From contig NZ_JAPENW010000001.1 of NCBI RefSeq assembly GCF_026341855.1, forward strand, positions 2,232,001-2,296,000: a stretch of 64,000 bases of DNA, given 5' to 3'. This document shows, one piece after another, positions 52,539 through 62,691 of this stretch; within the stretch, counting starts at the first letter, position 1, and every line of letters begins with the position of its first letter. Under the pieces are notes generated by a model. It made no database searches. It saw only the letters and a program-made list of their open reading frames with translations, and was not told the DNA's origin. Origin of the DNA: Streptomyces sp. NBC_00568 (lineage in GTDB: Bacteria > Actinomycetota > Actinomycetes > Streptomycetales > Streptomycetaceae). The position numbers and the translations under genes are program-made.

Positions 52539-52652
52539 TCAGCCCTGGCGCTGCTTGTGGCGCGGGTTTTCGCAAATGACCATGACCCGACCGTGACGGC
52601 GGATCACCCTGCACTTGTCGCAGATCTTCTTGACGCTCGGCTTGACCTTCAT
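52539..52652 (-). CDS. rpmJ: 50S ribosomal protein L36, zinc-binding type
   Basis: 37 residues, [20 protein letters not shown] followed by [17 protein letters not shown]. Three cysteines and one histidine (C11, C14, C27, H32) form the zinc site, so this is the zinc-containing form and not the zinc-free form made in zinc limitation. Between infA and rpsM, the normal place. Confidence 0.97.
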   Translation of the reverse strand: MKVKPSVKKICDKCRVIRRHGRVMVICENPRHKQRQG

Positions 52653-52683
52653 TAGGTGAGGTTCTCCGGGTCAGTGCCACCCC

Positions 52684-52707
52684 CCGTGTCCCGGAACCGG
52701 GACACGG
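52684..52707 (-). terminator. Hairpin between infA and rpmJ
   Basis: Perfect 11-bp stem CCGTGTCCCGG / CCGGGACACGG with an AA centre, filling most of the 68-bp gap. No U-tract. Confidence 0.65.
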
Positions 52708-52720
52708 AGCAAGGCAAGAT

Positions 52721-52942
52721 CTACTTGTAGCGGTAGACGATCCGGCCGCGCGTCAGGTCGTACGGAGACAACTCCACCACGACCCGGTCGTCAGGGAGGA
52801 TGCGGATGTAGTGCATGCGCATCTTGCCGCTGATGTGCGCCAGGACCTGGTGGCCGTTCTGGAGCTCCACCTTGAACATCGCGTTCGGAAGAGACTCAAC
52901 GACAGTGCCCTCGATCTCGATGGCACCTTGCTTCTTGGCCAC
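52721..52942 (-). CDS. infA: Translation initiation factor IF-1
   Basis: 73 residues, OB-fold ([60 protein letters not shown]). The GTG at 52942 follows GAAGGG. First gene of the infA-rpmJ-rpsM-rpsK-rpoA-rplQ group. Confidence 0.97.
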   Translation of the reverse strand: MAKKQGAIEIEGTVVESLPNAMFKVELQNGHQVLAHISGKMRMHYIRILPDDRVVVELSPYDLTRGRIVYRYK

Positions 52943-53287
52943 GCTTTGCCCTTCGAATCGACTACCTTGATCGACTTCGTGCGAGCGCATGCAGACATGC
53001 GGGTGCACGAGAGCCGACGAGTCAGTCTACGTCAGGGCTCCCGGAAAGACGAATTCGTCTCCGGCCACCTCCGCCATTCATGACGATGCCCCACCCGTCG
53101 ACGCGGTATGCGCGAGGGGCAGGGCTGACCGGTCGTACGGTCGGCGGAGTGACGGGAGGGGGAGAAGTGAGAAAAGAAATCGAACGCAAGATCGATCTTA
53201 GAGGATCTTGCGGATGCCTCCGCGGGTGACACTTCGACGCGGGAGGGCGCCGGGCCGCGCTCGGCCCGTCGGGACAACGCCGGTGCT
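52943..53287. other. Intergenic region map / infA (345 bp)
   Basis: No gene seen. TAGACT on the minus strand (53024-53029) may be a -10 box for infA, with a leader of about 75 nt; its -35 is poor. Near the map end lies a 12-bp palindrome AAGATCGATCTT (53188-53199) followed by a related AAGATC copy on the other side of TCTAAG. The DNA at 53160-53215 is notably A+T-rich compared with its surroundings. Confidence 0.5.
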
Positions 53288-54127
53288 TCAGCCCGCGAGG
53301 GGGTCGGGCGCCGCCGTGACGCCGTGCTCGGCGAGCTTCGCCCGGCCGCAGTCGGGCGCCGTGAGAACCAGCGGCCCTTCCTCGGTCAGCGCCACCGAGT
53401 GCTCCCAGTGCGAGGACCAGGTCCCGTCCGTGGTGATCACGGTCCAGTCGTCCTCGAGCGTTTCGGTCCGCGGTGTGCCGAGCGACACCATCGGCTCGAT
53501 CGCGAGGCAGAACCCGGGGACCAGCTTCGGCCCCTTCCCCCGCTTCCGCTCGACGTAGTTCAGCAGGTGCGGGTCCATGTGCATCTCGGTGCCGATGCCG
53601 TGGCCGCCGAAGTCCTCGATGATCCCGTACTTGCCGCCGCCCGGCTTCGGCTGGCGGCGGATGTAGGTCTCGATGGCCCGCGAGACGTCCACCAGCCGGT
53701 TGCCCTGCTTCATGGCCGCGATGCCCGCCCACATCGACTCCTCGGTCACCCGGGAGAGCTCGATCAGCTCAGGAGCGTGGCCGGAGCCCACGAACGCGGT
53801 GTACGCGGCGTCGCCGTGCCAGCCGTCCACGATCGCGCCGGCGTCGATGGAGATGATGTCGCCGTCCTTCAGGACGGTCTTGTCGTCCGGGATGCCGTGG
53901 ACGACGACCTCGTTGGCCGAGGTGCAGATCGTCGCGGGGAAACCGCCGTACCCGAGGAAGTTCGACTTGGCGCCGTGCTCGGCGAGCACCTTGCGCGCGA
54001 CCTCGTCCAGATCCCGGGTCGTCGCACCGGGTACGGCCGCTTCCCGGGTGGCCGCATGAATGGCCGCGACGACCAGCCCGGCCTCACGCATCTTGGCGAT
54101 CTGCTCGGGGCTCTTGATCTGCACCAT
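53288..54127 (-). CDS. map: Methionine aminopeptidase type I
   Basis: 279 residues. Removes the initiator methionine. The dinuclear metal ligands are in DIISIDAGAIVDGWHGDAAYTAFVG (two Asp), FGGHGIGTEMHMDPHLLN (His), CLAIEPMVSLG (Glu) and WSSHWEHSVALTEEG (Glu region). Encoded after adk, in the usual secY-adk-map order. Confidence 0.95.
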   Translation of the reverse strand: MVQIKSPEQIAKMREAGLVVAAIHAATREAAVPGATTRDLDEVARKVLAEHGAKSNFLGYGGFPATICTSANEVVVHGIPDDKTVLKDGDIISIDAGAIVDGWHGDAAYTAFVGSGHAPELIELSRVTEESMWAGIAAMKQGNRLVDVSRAIETYIRRQPKPGGGKYGIIEDFGGHGIGTEMHMDPHLLNYVERKRGKGPKLVPGFCLAIEPMVSLGTPRTETLEDDWTVITTDGTWSSHWEHSVALTEEGPLVLTAPDCGRAKLAEHGVTAAPDPLAG

Positions 54128-54228
54128 GGTGGCTGCGGCCTTTCTGGACCGGAACGACGGACTACTCCAACGATACGGGGGACTGGTCCCACCCCGCCCG
54201 GGGTCCTGGACCCCTTGCCTCGCACGTC

Positions 54229-54259
54229 GGCCGCGGCACCCGGAGAGGGTGCCGCGGCC
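54229..54259 (-). terminator. Hairpin between adk and map
   Basis: Perfect 13-bp stem GGCCGCGGCACCC / GGGTGCCGCGGCC with a 5-nt loop. It lies 64 bp after the adk stop and 102 bp before map. Confidence 0.75.
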
Positions 54260-54322
54260 GATGCGACGTACTTCTTCACGCTCCCCCGCGACACGCGTGC
54301 GTCACGGAACGGACCGCAGGGA

Positions 54323-54979
54323 CTAGGCGTCCTCGCGGGCCAGAGCCCCCATCGCGCGCGCCGTGACCTCTTCGACCTTGCCGAGCGCCGGGATCGTGAC
54401 GACCAGGCTCTGGGACCGGTAGTAGTCGATGATCGGCTCGGTCTGCGTGTGGTAGACCTCCAGCCGCGTACGGACGGTGTCCTCGGAGTCGTCGTCACGC
54501 TGGTACAGCTCGCCGCCGCAGACGTCACAGACGCCTTCCTGCTTCGGCGCCTTGTACGACACGTGGAAGACGTGCGCCGAGTCGTTGCGGCAGATGCGAC
54601 GGCCCGCGATACGGCGGACCACCTCGTCCTCGGGGACCTCCAGGTCCAGCACCGCGTCCAGCTTCATGCCCTCGGTGCTCAGCATCTCGTCGAGCGCCTC
54701 GGCCTGCGAGACGTTGCGCGGGAAGCCGTCGAGCAGGAAGCCGTTCTCCGCGTCGGGCTGCTCCATGCGGTCCTTGGCCATGGCGATGGTGACCTCGTCC
54801 GGTACCAGTTCGCCCTTGTCCATGTAGGACTTCGCCAGCTTGCCGAGCTCCGTCTGCTGAGAGATGTTGGCGCGGAACAGGTCGCCCGTTGAGATGTGCG
54901 GGATCGCCAGATTGTTGGCGAGGAACGCGGCCTGCGTTCCCTTCCCGGCACCGGGCGGCCCGACGAGGACGATTCGCAT
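54323..54979 (-). CDS. adk: Adenylate kinase
   Basis: 218 residues. AMP + ATP to two ADP. P-loop [18 protein letters not shown]-site [12 protein letters not shown] and [16 protein letters not shown], and a long lid ([51 protein letters not shown]) whose C and CxxC residues resemble the zinc lid of Gram-positive adenylate kinases. The start shares a base with the secY stop (TGATG). Confidence 0.97.
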   Translation of the reverse strand: MRIVLVGPPGAGKGTQAAFLANNLAIPHISTGDLFRANISQQTELGKLAKSYMDKGELVPDEVTIAMAKDRMEQPDAENGFLLDGFPRNVSQAEALDEMLSTEGMKLDAVLDLEVPEDEVVRRIAGRRICRNDSAHVFHVSYKAPKQEGVCDVCGGELYQRDDDSEDTVRTRLEVYHTQTEPIIDYYRSQSLVVTIPALGKVEEVTARAMGALAREDA

Positions 54980-56292
54980 CAGCGGAGGAACCCTTCGTAA
55001 TTGCGCTGCTGAAGCTGGCTCTCGATCTGCTTCACCGTCTCGAGGCCGACACCCACGATGATCAGGATGCTTGTGCCACCGAACGGGAAGTTCTGGTTTG
55101 CCCCGAAACCAACCAACGCCACTGTCGGCACGAGAGCGATCAGCCCCAGATACAGCGAACCCGGCCAGGTGATCCGGTTGAGTACGTAACTGAGGTACTC
55201 AGCGGTCGGCCGGCCAGCCCGGATGCCCGGGATGAAGCCACCATACTTCTTCATGTTGTCGGCGACTTCCTCGGGGTTGAACGAGATCGCCACGTAGAAG
55301 AACGCGAAGAAAACGATCAGAAGGAAGTACATCGTGATGTAAATCGGGTGGTCACCCTTGGTCAGGTTGTCCGTGACCCACGTCTTCCACCCGGAATCGC
55401 TCTTCGAGAACTGGGCGATCAGGCTCGGAATGTAGAGCAGCGACGAGGCGAAGATGACAGGAATCACACCTGCCTGGTTGACCTTCAGCGGAATGTAGGT
55501 CGAGGTACCACCGTAGGAACGGCGGCCGATCATGCGCTTCGCGTACTGGACCGGAATCCGGCGCTGCGCCTGCTCGACGAAGACCACCAGGCCAACCATG
55601 GCCAGACCCACGGCGATGACCGTGCCGAACTCGATCCAGCCGTCGGCCAGCTTGCCCTGGATCTTGACCGTCCACAGCGCGCTCGGGAAGGTCGCGGCGA
55701 TCGAGATGAACATGAGGATCGACATGCCGTTGCCGATGCCGCGGTCGGTGATGAGCTCACCGAGCCACATGACGACGCAGGTACCGGCGGTCATCGTGAC
55801 CACCATCGTGATGGTGGTGAAGATCGACTGGTCCGGGACGATCTGGTTCGCCACGGGGCAGCCCGAGAACAGGGCGCCGCTGCGGGCGGTGGCCACCAGG
55901 CCGGTGCCCTGCAGGATGGCGAGCGCGACCGTCAGATAACGCGTGTACTGCGTGATCTTCGCCGTACCGGCCGAGCCCTCCTTCTTGAGGGCTTCCAGTC
56001 GCGGGATCACCACGGTGAGCAGCTGGAGAATGATGCTCGCCGTGATGTACGGCATGATGCCGAGCGCGAAGATCGTGATCTGCAGCAGCGCGCCGCCACT
56101 GAACATGTTGATCAGGCTGAAAAGCCCGCGGTTCGTGTCGGCCATGTCAATGCACGACTGGACATTCTTGTAGTCCACGCCGGGGATCGGAACGTGGGTA
56201 CCGACCCGGTAGACCACGATGATGCCGAGCGTGAAGAGGAGCTTCTTGCGCAGGTCGGGCGTCCTGAACGCCCGGGCGAACGCGGTGAGCAC
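54979..56292 (-). CDS. secY: Protein translocase subunit SecY
   Basis: 437 residues, ten transmembrane helices forming the Sec channel. [23 protein letters not shown] is helix 1; [52 protein letters not shown] and [33 protein letters not shown] are conserved. Separated from rplO by 245 bp with a strong terminator, so it should have its own promoter, and is coupled to adk. Confidence 0.97.
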   Translation of the reverse strand: MLTAFARAFRTPDLRKKLLFTLGIIVVYRVGTHVPIPGVDYKNVQSCIDMADTNRGLFSLINMFSGGALLQITIFALGIMPYITASIILQLLTVVIPRLEALKKEGSAGTAKITQYTRYLTVALAILQGTGLVATARSGALFSGCPVANQIVPDQSIFTTITMVVTMTAGTCVVMWLGELITDRGIGNGMSILMFISIAATFPSALWTVKIQGKLADGWIEFGTVIAVGLAMVGLVVFVEQAQRRIPVQYAKRMIGRRSYGGTSTYIPLKVNQAGVIPVIFASSLLYIPSLIAQFSKSDSGWKTWVTDNLTKGDHPIYITMYFLLIVFFAFFYVAISFNPEEVADNMKKYGGFIPGIRAGRPTAEYLSYVLNRITWPGSLYLGLIALVPTVALVGFGANQNFPFGGTSILIIVGVGLETVKQIESQLQQRNYEGFLR

Positions 56293-56469
56293 GGTGCCTC
56301 CTGCGACCCCCGCGCTACTGCGTCAGAGGGTGACGGTCTTGAGGTTCGACGGATGACTGACAGCTAACCAACAGTCAAAGCCCGTCCGGAGTTCCCTTGA
56401 GGCACGCCGGACGAAAATCAACAGTGCAGGCCACCTTACCGGCGACACTGCCCCCCTAGGAACGACCAA

Positions 56470-56501
56470 CCGGGGATGCCCCTTTTGTGGGGCATCCCCG
56501 G
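56470..56501 (-). terminator. Terminator between rplO and secY
   Basis: Perfect 13-bp stem CCGGGGATGCCCC / GGGGCATCCCCGG with loop TTTTGT, 36 bp beyond the rplO stop. It marks the end of the spc ribosomal operon. Confidence 0.88.
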
Positions 56502-56537
56502 TCGGGATCGCTCAGGTCATCGAGACGCCTGCTGAAA

Positions 56538-56993
56538 TCAGACGAGCTCGGTGACGGTACCGCCGGCGGCGGTGATCTTCTCCTTGGCGGAGCCGGAGAC
56601 GGCGTCGACCGTCACCTGCAGCGCCACGGAGATCTCGCCCTGGCCGAGGACCTTGACGAGGCTGTTCTTGCGAACGGCACCCTTGGCGACGAGACCCTCG
56701 ACGGTGACCTCGCCACCCTCCGGGTACAGCGCGCCCAGCTTGTCGAGGTTCACGACCTGGAACTCGGTCTTGAACGGGTTACGGAAGCCCTTCAGCTTCG
56801 GAAGACGCATGTGGAGGGGCATCTGGCCACCCTCGAAGCGCTCCGGAACCTGGTAGCGGGCCTTCGTGCCCTTGGTACCACGACCAGCCGTCTTACCCTT
56901 CGACGCCTCACCACGACCAACACGGGTCTTGGCGGTCTTGGCGCCCGGGGCGGGACGGAGGTTGTGGATCTTGAGCGGGTTGTTTTCCGCCAT
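56538..56993 (-). CDS. rplO: 50S ribosomal protein L15
   Basis: 151 residues. [35 protein letters not shown] is the Gly/Lys-rich N-terminal arm; [34 protein letters not shown] is conserved. Two bases after rpmD. Confidence 0.97.
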   Translation of the reverse strand: MAENNPLKIHNLRPAPGAKTAKTRVGRGEASKGKTAGRGTKGTKARYQVPERFEGGQMPLHMRLPKLKGFRNPFKTEFQVVNLDKLGALYPEGGEVTVEGLVAKGAVRKNSLVKVLGQGEISVALQVTVDAVSGSAKEKITAAGGTVTELV

Positions 56994-56995
56994 GA

Positions 56996-57178
56996 TCAGT
57001 CGACCTCCTCGACCGTCACGAGGTGGCGGACGGTGTGAACCATTCCGCGGAACTCGGGGCGGTCCTCCTTGACGACCTGCGTGTTGATGCCCTTGAGACC
57101 AAGGGAGCGCAGGGTGTCACGGTGGTTCTGCTTGCTGCCGATGTACGACTTCGTCTGCGTGACCTTGAGGCGAGCCAT
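56996..57178 (-). CDS. rpmD: 50S ribosomal protein L30
   Basis: 60 residues ([60 protein letters not shown]). Start overlaps the rpsE stop by one base (TAATG), which couples translation. Confidence 0.97.
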   Translation of the reverse strand: MARLKVTQTKSYIGSKQNHRDTLRSLGLKGINTQVVKEDRPEFRGMVHTVRHLVTVEEVD

Positions 57179-57783
57179 TACGCACCCGCCCCGGCACGTG
57201 CACGAAGGAGAGCCGCGGGGGCGACGTCCTCGAGGGGCAGACCACGGCGAGCCGCGATCTCCTCGGGACGCTGCAGGCCCTTGAGGGCCGCCACGGTCGC
57301 GTGCACGATGTTGATCGCGTTGGAAGAACCGAGCGACTTCGACAGGATGTCGTGAACGCCGGCGCACTCCAGGACAGCACGCACCGGGCCACCGGCGATA
57401 ACGCCGGTACCGGGGGAAGCAGGCTTGAGCAGGACGACGCCCGCGGCCTTCTCGCCCGTGATCGGGTGCGGGATGGTGCCCTGGATACGGGGGACCTTGA
57501 AGAAGTGCTTCTTGGCCTCTTCAACACCCTTGGCGATCGCGGCCGGCACCTCCTTGGCCTTGCCGTAACCGACACCGACGGTGCCGTCACCATCGCCCAC
57601 CACGACCAGCGCGGTGAAGCTGAAGCGACGACCACCCTTCACAACCTTGGCGACGCGGTTGATCGCGACAACGCGCTCAACGTACGCGGTCTTCTCGGCA
57701 GCAGCTGCGCCGCCGTCACGGCCCTTCCGGTCCCGCCGCTCGCCGCCACCGGCACCGCCACCGCGGCGCTGGGGTCCAGCCAT
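57178..57783 (-). CDS. rpsE: 30S ribosomal protein S5
   Basis: 201 residues. N-terminal Gly/Arg-rich extension of about 30 residues ([25 protein letters not shown]) not found in E. coli; then [52 protein letters not shown]. It has a role in decoding fidelity. Confidence 0.97.
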   Translation of the reverse strand: MAGPQRRGGGAGGGERRDRKGRDGGAAAAEKTAYVERVVAINRVAKVVKGGRRFSFTALVVVGDGDGTVGVGYGKAKEVPAAIAKGVEEAKKHFFKVPRIQGTIPHPITGEKAAGVVLLKPASPGTGVIAGGPVRAVLECAGVHDILSKSLGSSNAINIVHATVAALKGLQRPEEIAARRGLPLEDVAPAALLRARAGAGA

Positions 57784-57824
57784 TGGAATTACCTCTCTCT
57801 GTTTCCGCTAGCTACGGAACCGAC

Positions 57825-58208
57825 TCAGAACTTGAGTCCGGCTTCGCGGGCGGCGTCCGCCAGGGCGGCAATGCGCCCGGCGTACTGGTTTCCACCACGG
57901 TCGAATACGACAGCCTCGACACCGGCGGCCTTGGCGCGCTCGGCGACAAGGGCGCCGACCGACTTGGCCTGAGCCGACTTGTCGCTCTCGCCGCCGCGGA
58001 TCGTCGTGTCCAGGGTCGACGCCGACGCGAGGGTGTGACCCTTAACGTCGTCGATGACCTGGGCCACGATGTGGCGGTTGGAGCGCGTCACGACCAGGCG
58101 CGGACGCTCAGCCGTACCCGAGATGTGCTTACGGATCCGGATGTGACGACGCTTGATGGCAGCACGCTTGTAAGCGTCGCCCTTAGCAATCTTGACACCG
58201 TATGCCAT
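57825..58208 (-). CDS. rplR: 50S ribosomal protein L18
   Basis: 127 residues. [35 protein letters not shown] and [30 protein letters not shown] are typical; it binds 5S rRNA. Spc operon between rplF (3 bp) and rpsE. Confidence 0.97.
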   Translation of the reverse strand: MAYGVKIAKGDAYKRAAIKRRHIRIRKHISGTAERPRLVVTRSNRHIVAQVIDDVKGHTLASASTLDTTIRGGESDKSAQAKSVGALVAERAKAAGVEAVVFDRGGNQYAGRIAALADAAREAGLKF

Positions 58209-58211
58209 GGC

Positions 58212-58751
58212 TTACTTACCCGCCTTTCCGACCTTGCGGCGGATGACTTCGCCTTCGTACTTGACGCCCTTGGCCTTGTACGGGTCGGGCTTGCGCAGCT
58301 TGCGGATGTTGGCCGCAACCTCGCCGACCTTCTGCTTGTCGATGCCCTCGACCGAGAAACGGGTGGGGGCCTCAACCTTGAAGGTGATGCCCTCGGGGGC
58401 CTCGACGGTGATCGAGTGGCTGTAGCCGAGCGAGAACTCCAGGTTGGAGCCCTTCGCCAGGACGCGGTAACCGACACCGCTGATCTCGAGCTTCTTCACG
58501 TAACCCTCGGTCACGCCGGTGATCATGTTCGCCACCAGCGTGCGGGACAGGCCGTGGAGGGCCTTGTTCTGACGCTCGTCGTTCGGGCGGGTGACGTTCA
58601 GAACGCCGTCCTCGCCCTTAGCGATCTCGATCGGCGCCGCAATGGTGTGAGAGAGGGTGCCCTTGGGACCCTTCACCGCAACCGTACGGCCGTCGATGGT
58701 GACGTCCACGCCGGCGGGAACCGTGATGGGGAGCTTGCCAATACGCGACAT
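58212..58751 (-). CDS. rplF: 50S ribosomal protein L6
   Basis: 179 residues, full length, [33 protein letters not shown] and the C-terminal [30 protein letters not shown]. Confidence 0.97.
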   Translation of the reverse strand: MSRIGKLPITVPAGVDVTIDGRTVAVKGPKGTLSHTIAAPIEIAKGEDGVLNVTRPNDERQNKALHGLSRTLVANMITGVTEGYVKKLEISGVGYRVLAKGSNLEFSLGYSHSITVEAPEGITFKVEAPTRFSVEGIDKQKVGEVAANIRKLRKPDPYKAKGVKYEGEVIRRKVGKAGK

Positions 58752-58775
58752 AGCTGTTTCCTCCGTTCCCTTCCG

Positions 58776-59174
58776 TTACCAGACGTAGGCGAGAACTTCT
58801 CCGCCTACGCCCTTCTTGCCGGCCTGCTTGTCGGTGAGGAGCCCGTGCGACGTGGAGATGATCGCCACGCCCAGGCCGCCCAGCACCTTCGGCAGGTTGG
58901 TGGACTTCGCGTAAACCCGGAGACCGGGCTTGGAGATCCGCTTGATGCCCGCGATGGAGCGCTCACGGTTCGGGCCGAACTTCAGCTCGAGAACGAGGTT
59001 CTTGCCGACCTCGGCGTCCTCGACCTTCCAGCCCGTGATGAAGCCCTCCTGCTGGAGGATCTCCGCGATGTGCGACTTGATCTTGCTGTGCGGCATACCC
59101 ACGGTGTCGTGGTACGCCGAGTTCGCGTTACGCAGACGCGTAAGCATGTCTGCGATCGGATCAGTCATGGTCAT
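58776..59174 (-). CDS. rpsH: 30S ribosomal protein S8
   Basis: 132 residues, [40 protein letters not shown] and [26 protein letters not shown]. In E. coli S8 represses the spc operon by binding an rplE leader; whether that occurs here cannot be read. 210 bp separate it from rpsN. Confidence 0.97.
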   Translation of the reverse strand: MTMTDPIADMLTRLRNANSAYHDTVGMPHSKIKSHIAEILQQEGFITGWKVEDAEVGKNLVLELKFGPNRERSIAGIKRISKPGLRVYAKSTNLPKVLGGLGVAIISTSHGLLTDKQAGKKGVGGEVLAYVW

Positions 59175-59360
59175 GAATTGGCCTTCGGCCTCTCTCGCCG
59201 GGGTTTCCTGTATGCGCCATCCCTCTCCCCACTCATGGGCGGGACGGGTGCGGTGCGGGGACCTACGGCGTAGTAAGTCGTACGGGCGTCAGGCGCCCAA
59301 CCCTCCTAGCCTAAGCCATGGAGAGGTGGGCACCTGACAGAGCCCTTTGCTTACCGAGAG

Positions 59361-59393
59361 TCCTGGATCCCTGAATTACAGGGACTACCAGGA
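59361..59393 (-). promoter_or_regulatory. Hairpin around the rpsN stop codon
   Basis: TCCTGG-A-TCCCTG-AATTA-CAGGGA-CTA-CCAGGA: two 6-bp helices stacked with a small bulge; the bulged CTA is the TAG stop of rpsN on the minus strand. It stands at the start of the 210-bp gap before rpsH. Could be an attenuator, an RNase site or a translation-sensitive switch. Confidence 0.5.
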
Positions 59394-59570
59394 GCTCTTG
59401 GTCACGCCCGGCAGCTCGCCACGGTGAGCCATCTCACGAAGGCAGACGCGGCACAGGCCGAACTTGCGGTACACGGAGTGCGGACGACCGCAGCGCTGGC
59501 AGCGCGTGTAGCCACGCACACCGAACTTGGGCTTACGAGCAGCCTTGGCAATCAGAGCCTTCTTCGCCAT
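59385..59570 (-). CDS. rpsN: 30S ribosomal protein S14, zinc-binding type Z
   Basis: 61 residues, with [42 protein letters not shown]. Two CxxC pairs (C24/C27 and C40/C43) hold zinc, so this is the short zinc form. A zinc-free long paralogue is usually encoded elsewhere under Zur control. Between rplE and rpsH. Confidence 0.97.
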   Translation of the reverse strand: MAKKALIAKAARKPKFGVRGYTRCQRCGRPHSVYRKFGLCRVCLREMAHRGELPGVTKSSW

Positions 59571-59575
59571 CTCGC

Positions 59576-60133
59576 TTACGCCTCCTTGAAGGGGAAGCCG
59601 AGGTGACGGAGAAGGGCACGGCCCTCAGCGTCGTTGGTCGCCGTGGTCACCACGGTGATGTCCATGCCCCGGGTACGGTCGATCTTGTCCTGGTCGATCT
59701 CGTGGAACATGACCTGCTCCGTGAGACCGAAGGTGTAGTTGCCACGGCCGTCGAACTGCTTGGGGGACAGACCACGGAAGTCGCGGATGCGCGGGAGCGC
59801 GAGCGACAGGGTGCGGTCCAGGAATTCCCACATGCGGTCGCCACGGAGCGTGACGTGGGCACCGATCGGCTGACCCTCACGCAGCTTGAACTGCGCGATG
59901 GACTTGCGGGCCTTGGTGATGGCCGGCTTCTGACCGGTGATCGTGGTCAGGTCACGGACGGCACCGTCCATGAGCTTCGAGTCACGGGCGGCGTCGCCGA
60001 CACCCATGTTGACCACGATCTTGACGAGGCCCGGCGTCTGCATGACGTTCTCGTAGGAGAACTCTTCCTGCAGCTTCGCCGCGATCTCCTCGCGGTACTT
60101 CGTCTTGAGACGCGGAGTGGTGGTGGTAGCCAT
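59576..60133 (-). CDS. rplE: 50S ribosomal protein L5
   Basis: 185 residues, [45 protein letters not shown], then [31 protein letters not shown]. Binds 5S rRNA. Start overlaps rplX stop (TGATG). Confidence 0.97.
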   Translation of the reverse strand: MATTTTPRLKTKYREEIAAKLQEEFSYENVMQTPGLVKIVVNMGVGDAARDSKLMDGAVRDLTTITGQKPAITKARKSIAQFKLREGQPIGAHVTLRGDRMWEFLDRTLSLALPRIRDFRGLSPKQFDGRGNYTFGLTEQVMFHEIDQDKIDRTRGMDITVVTTATNDAEGRALLRHLGFPFKEA

Positions 60134-60456
60134 CAGATGTCCTCACCCGTCCGCTTGGCAACGCGGATCTTGTTGCCCTCGTCGTCGAAGCGGTAACCGA
60201 CGCGCGTGACGACCTTGTTGCCGTCCTTCTCAACGACCAGCTGGACGTTGGAGACGTGGACGGGCGCCTCGGTCGTGACGATGCCACCGGCCTGCGAACC
60301 CTTGGCGGTCGGGCCGGCCTTCGTGTGCTTCTTGACCCGGTTGACACCCTCGACCAGGACGCGCTCGTCGCGCGGGTAAGCGGCAATGACCTTGCCCTGC
60401 TTGCCCTTGTCCTTACCGGTGATGACCTGAACCAGGTCGCCCTTCTTGATCTTCAT
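60133..60456 (-). CDS. rplX: 50S ribosomal protein L24
   Basis: 107 residues, KOW motif at the N-terminus ([45 protein letters not shown]). 2 bp after rplN. Confidence 0.97.
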   Translation of the reverse strand: MKIKKGDLVQVITGKDKGKQGKVIAAYPRDERVLVEGVNRVKKHTKAGPTAKGSQAGGIVTTEAPVHVSNVQLVVEKDGNKVVTRVGYRFDDEGNKIRVAKRTGEDI

Positions 60457-60458
60457 GC

Positions 60459-60827
60459 TTACAGCACCTCCGGCGCGAGCGAGATGATCTTCATGAACTT
60501 CTTCTCGCGCAGCTCACGGCCGACAGGGCCGAAGATACGGGTGCCGCGAGGGTCGCCGTCGTTCTTCAGAATGACGGCGGCGTTCTCGTCGAAGCGGATG
60601 TACGAGCCGTCCGGACGGCGGCGCTCCTTGACGGTGCGAACGATGACAGCCTTGACGACGTCACCCTTCTTCACGTTGCCGCCGGGGATCGCGTCCTTGA
60701 CGGTGGCGACGATGACGTCACCGATGCCCGCGTAGCGGCGACCGGAGCCACCGAGCACACGGATGCAAAGGATTTCCTTCGCACCAGTGTTGTCGGCGAC
60801 ACGCAGTCGCGACTCCTGCTGGATCAC
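60459..60827 (-). CDS. rplN: 50S ribosomal protein L14
   Basis: 122 residues, [61 protein letters not shown]. First gene after the hairpins that follow rpsQ. Confidence 0.97.
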   Translation of the reverse strand: MIQQESRLRVADNTGAKEILCIRVLGGSGRRYAGIGDVIVATVKDAIPGGNVKKGDVVKAVIVRTVKERRRPDGSYIRFDENAAVILKNDGDPRGTRIFGPVGRELREKKFMKIISLAPEVL

Positions 60828-60855
60828 GTCTATCTCCTGATTGTCTGCCGGTTCC

Positions 60856-60888
60856 CGGGGCGGGACCGTCTAGGACGGTCCCGCCCCG
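60856..60888 (-). terminator. Hairpin between rpsQ and rplN (15-bp stem)
   Basis: CGGGGCGGGACCGTC / GACGGTCCCGCCCCG with a 3-nt loop, 28 bp before rplN. This is as strong as the terminators between separate genes but lies inside the ribosomal cluster, at the boundary of the classical S10 and spc operons. Confidence 0.8.
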
Positions 60889-60903
60889 AGCCTGGCGGAA
60901 CGA

Positions 60904-60925
60904 ACCTGAGGGATACCCCTCAGGT
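60904..60925 (-). terminator. Hairpin just after rpsQ (9-bp stem)
   Basis: ACCTGAGGG / CCCTCAGGT-type stem with a 4-nt loop, 2 bp beyond the rpsQ stop. Followed at once by the 15-bp stem. Confidence 0.6.
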
Positions 60926-60927
60926 AA

Positions 60928-61212
60928 TTACTTGGCCTTCTCGAGGATCTCGACGATGCGCCAGCGCTTCGTCGAGGACAGCGGCCGGGTCTCCATCAGG
61001 AGGACGCGGTCGCCGACGCCGGCGGCGTTCTGCTCGTCGTGGGCCTTGAGCTTGTTCGTACGGCGGATGACCTTGCCGTACAGCGCGTGCTTCACGCGGT
61101 CCTCGACAGCGACGACGACGGTCTTGTCCATCTTGTCGCTGACGACCAGACCCTCACGGGTCTTGCGGAAACCGCGGTCGGTCTTCTGCTCAGTCACGTT
61201 GCTCTCGCTCAT
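60928..61212 (-). CDS. rpsQ: 30S ribosomal protein S17
   Basis: 94 residues, [76 protein letters not shown]. Start overlaps rpmC stop (TGATG). Last gene of the S10 operon. Confidence 0.97.
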   Translation of the reverse strand: MSESNVTEQKTDRGFRKTREGLVVSDKMDKTVVVAVEDRVKHALYGKVIRRTNKLKAHDEQNAAGVGDRVLLMETRPLSSTKRWRIVEILEKAK

Positions 61213-61436
61213 CAGGCGCTCTCCACCGTCTCGATGCCCAGCTCGCGCTCACGCATGAGGGTGTAGATCCGCGCGATGTCCTTGCGGACGGCCTTGAGCC
61301 GACCGTGGTTCTCGAGCTGACCGGTCGCCGCCTGGAAGCGGAGGTTGAACAGCTCTTCCTTGGCTTCGCGGAGCTTCGCGAGAAGCTCCTCGTCACCCAG
61401 TTCGCGCAGCTCGGACGCCTTGGTACCGGCCGACAT
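61212..61436 (-). CDS. rpmC: 50S ribosomal protein L29
   Basis: 74 residues, [60 protein letters not shown] 61436 overlaps the rplP stop (TGATG); a GTG three bases upstream is also in frame. Confidence 0.97.
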   Translation of the reverse strand: MSAGTKASELRELGDEELLAKLREAKEELFNLRFQAATGQLENHGRLKAVRKDIARIYTLMRERELGIETVESA

Positions 61437-61855
61437 CACGCTTCACCTGCCTCGCGCTTGACGATCCGGCACTTCATCGGCAGCTTGTGGGCTGCGCGAG
61501 TGAGGGCCTCACGGGCGATCTTCTCGTTGGGGTAGGACAGTTCGAACATGACCCGGCCCGGGTGCACGTTCGCGACCCACCACTCGGGGGAACCCTTACC
61601 GGAACCCATGCGGGTCTCGGCGGGCTTCTTCGTGAGCGGGCGGTCCGGGTAGATGTTGATCCAGACCTTGCCGCCACGCTTGATGTGGCGGGTCATCGCG
61701 ATACGCGCGGCCTCGATCTGACGGTTCGTCACGTACGCCGGCGTGAGGGCCTGAATGCCGTACTCGCCGAACGAAACCTGCGTACCGCCCTTGGCCTGAC
61801 CACGGCGCTTCGGGTGGTGCTGCTTGCGGTGCTTGACCCTGCGGGGGATCAGCAT
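61436..61855 (-). CDS. rplP: 50S ribosomal protein L16
   Basis: 139 residues, [37 protein letters not shown] and [26 protein letters not shown]. It organises the A-site tRNA elbow contact. Confidence 0.97.
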   Translation of the reverse strand: MLIPRRVKHRKQHHPKRRGQAKGGTQVSFGEYGIQALTPAYVTNRQIEAARIAMTRHIKRGGKVWINIYPDRPLTKKPAETRMGSGKGSPEWWVANVHPGRVMFELSYPNEKIAREALTRAAHKLPMKCRIVKREAGEA

Positions 61856-61860
61856 GTCGG

Positions 61861-62691
61861 TCAGGCCTCCGTTCCGGTGCTCTCAGCCGGAGCGGCAGCC
61901 GGAGCCTCGGCCTTGGGGGCCTCGGCAGCGGGAGCCTGCTGCGGCTTACGACCGCGACCGCCACGCTCGCCACCACGGCCACCACGGCCGGCCGGGCGGT
62001 CGTTGCCGCCACGGGCCGGGCGGTTGCCGGCACGGGCAGCGGCGTTCTCGGCGCGAACCTCGGCGATGTTCTTGACGTCGCCCTTGTAGATCCAGACCTT
62101 CACGCCGATACGGCCGAAGGTCGTCTTGGCCTCGAAGAAGCCGTAGTCCACGTTCGCGCGGAGCGTGTGCAGGGGCACACGGCCCTCGCGGTAGAACTCC
62201 GAGCGGGACATCTCGGCGCCGCCGAGACGGCCACCACACTGGATCTTGATGCCCTTGGCGCCGGCCTTCATCGTGCCCTGCATGCTCTTACGCATGGCGC
62301 GACGGAAGGAGACGCGGGAGGACAGCTGCTCGGCAACGGCCTGAGCAACCAGCTGAGCGTCGGTCTCGGGGCTCTTGACCTCGAGGATGTTCAGCTGGAC
62401 CTGCTTGCCCGTGAGCTTCTCGAGGTCACCGCGGATGCGGTCGGCCTCGGCGCCACGGCGGCCGATGACGATGCCGGGACGCGCGGTGTGGATGTCCACC
62501 CGCACGCGGTCACGGGTGCGCTCGATCTCAACCTTCGAGATGCCGGCGCGCTCCATGCCGGACGTCATCATCCGACGGATGGCGACGTCTTCCTTGACGT
62601 AGTCCTTGTACAGCTTGTCGGCGTACCAGCGGGACTTGAAGTCCGTGGTGATGCCGAGCCGGAACCCATGCGGGTTAACCTTCTGGCCCAT
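61861..62691 (-). CDS. rpsC: 30S ribosomal protein S3, with RGG-rich C-terminal tail
   Basis: 276 residues; E. coli S3 has 233. The KH domain ([30 protein letters not shown]) and the C-terminal domain ([37 protein letters not shown]) are complete. The last 60 residues contain [26 protein letters not shown] followed by an Ala/Pro/Glu stretch. The tail would reach the mRNA entry side of the 30S subunit. Start overlaps the rplV stop. Confidence 0.97.
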   Translation of the reverse strand: MGQKVNPHGFRLGITTDFKSRWYADKLYKDYVKEDVAIRRMMTSGMERAGISKVEIERTRDRVRVDIHTARPGIVIGRRGAEADRIRGDLEKLTGKQVQLNILEVKSPETDAQLVAQAVAEQLSSRVSFRRAMRKSMQGTMKAGAKGIKIQCGGRLGGAEMSRSEFYREGRVPLHTLRANVDYGFFEAKTTFGRIGVKVWIYKGDVKNIAEVRAENAAARAGNRPARGGNDRPAGRGGRGGERGGRGRKPQQAPAAEAPKAEAPAAAPAESTGTEA

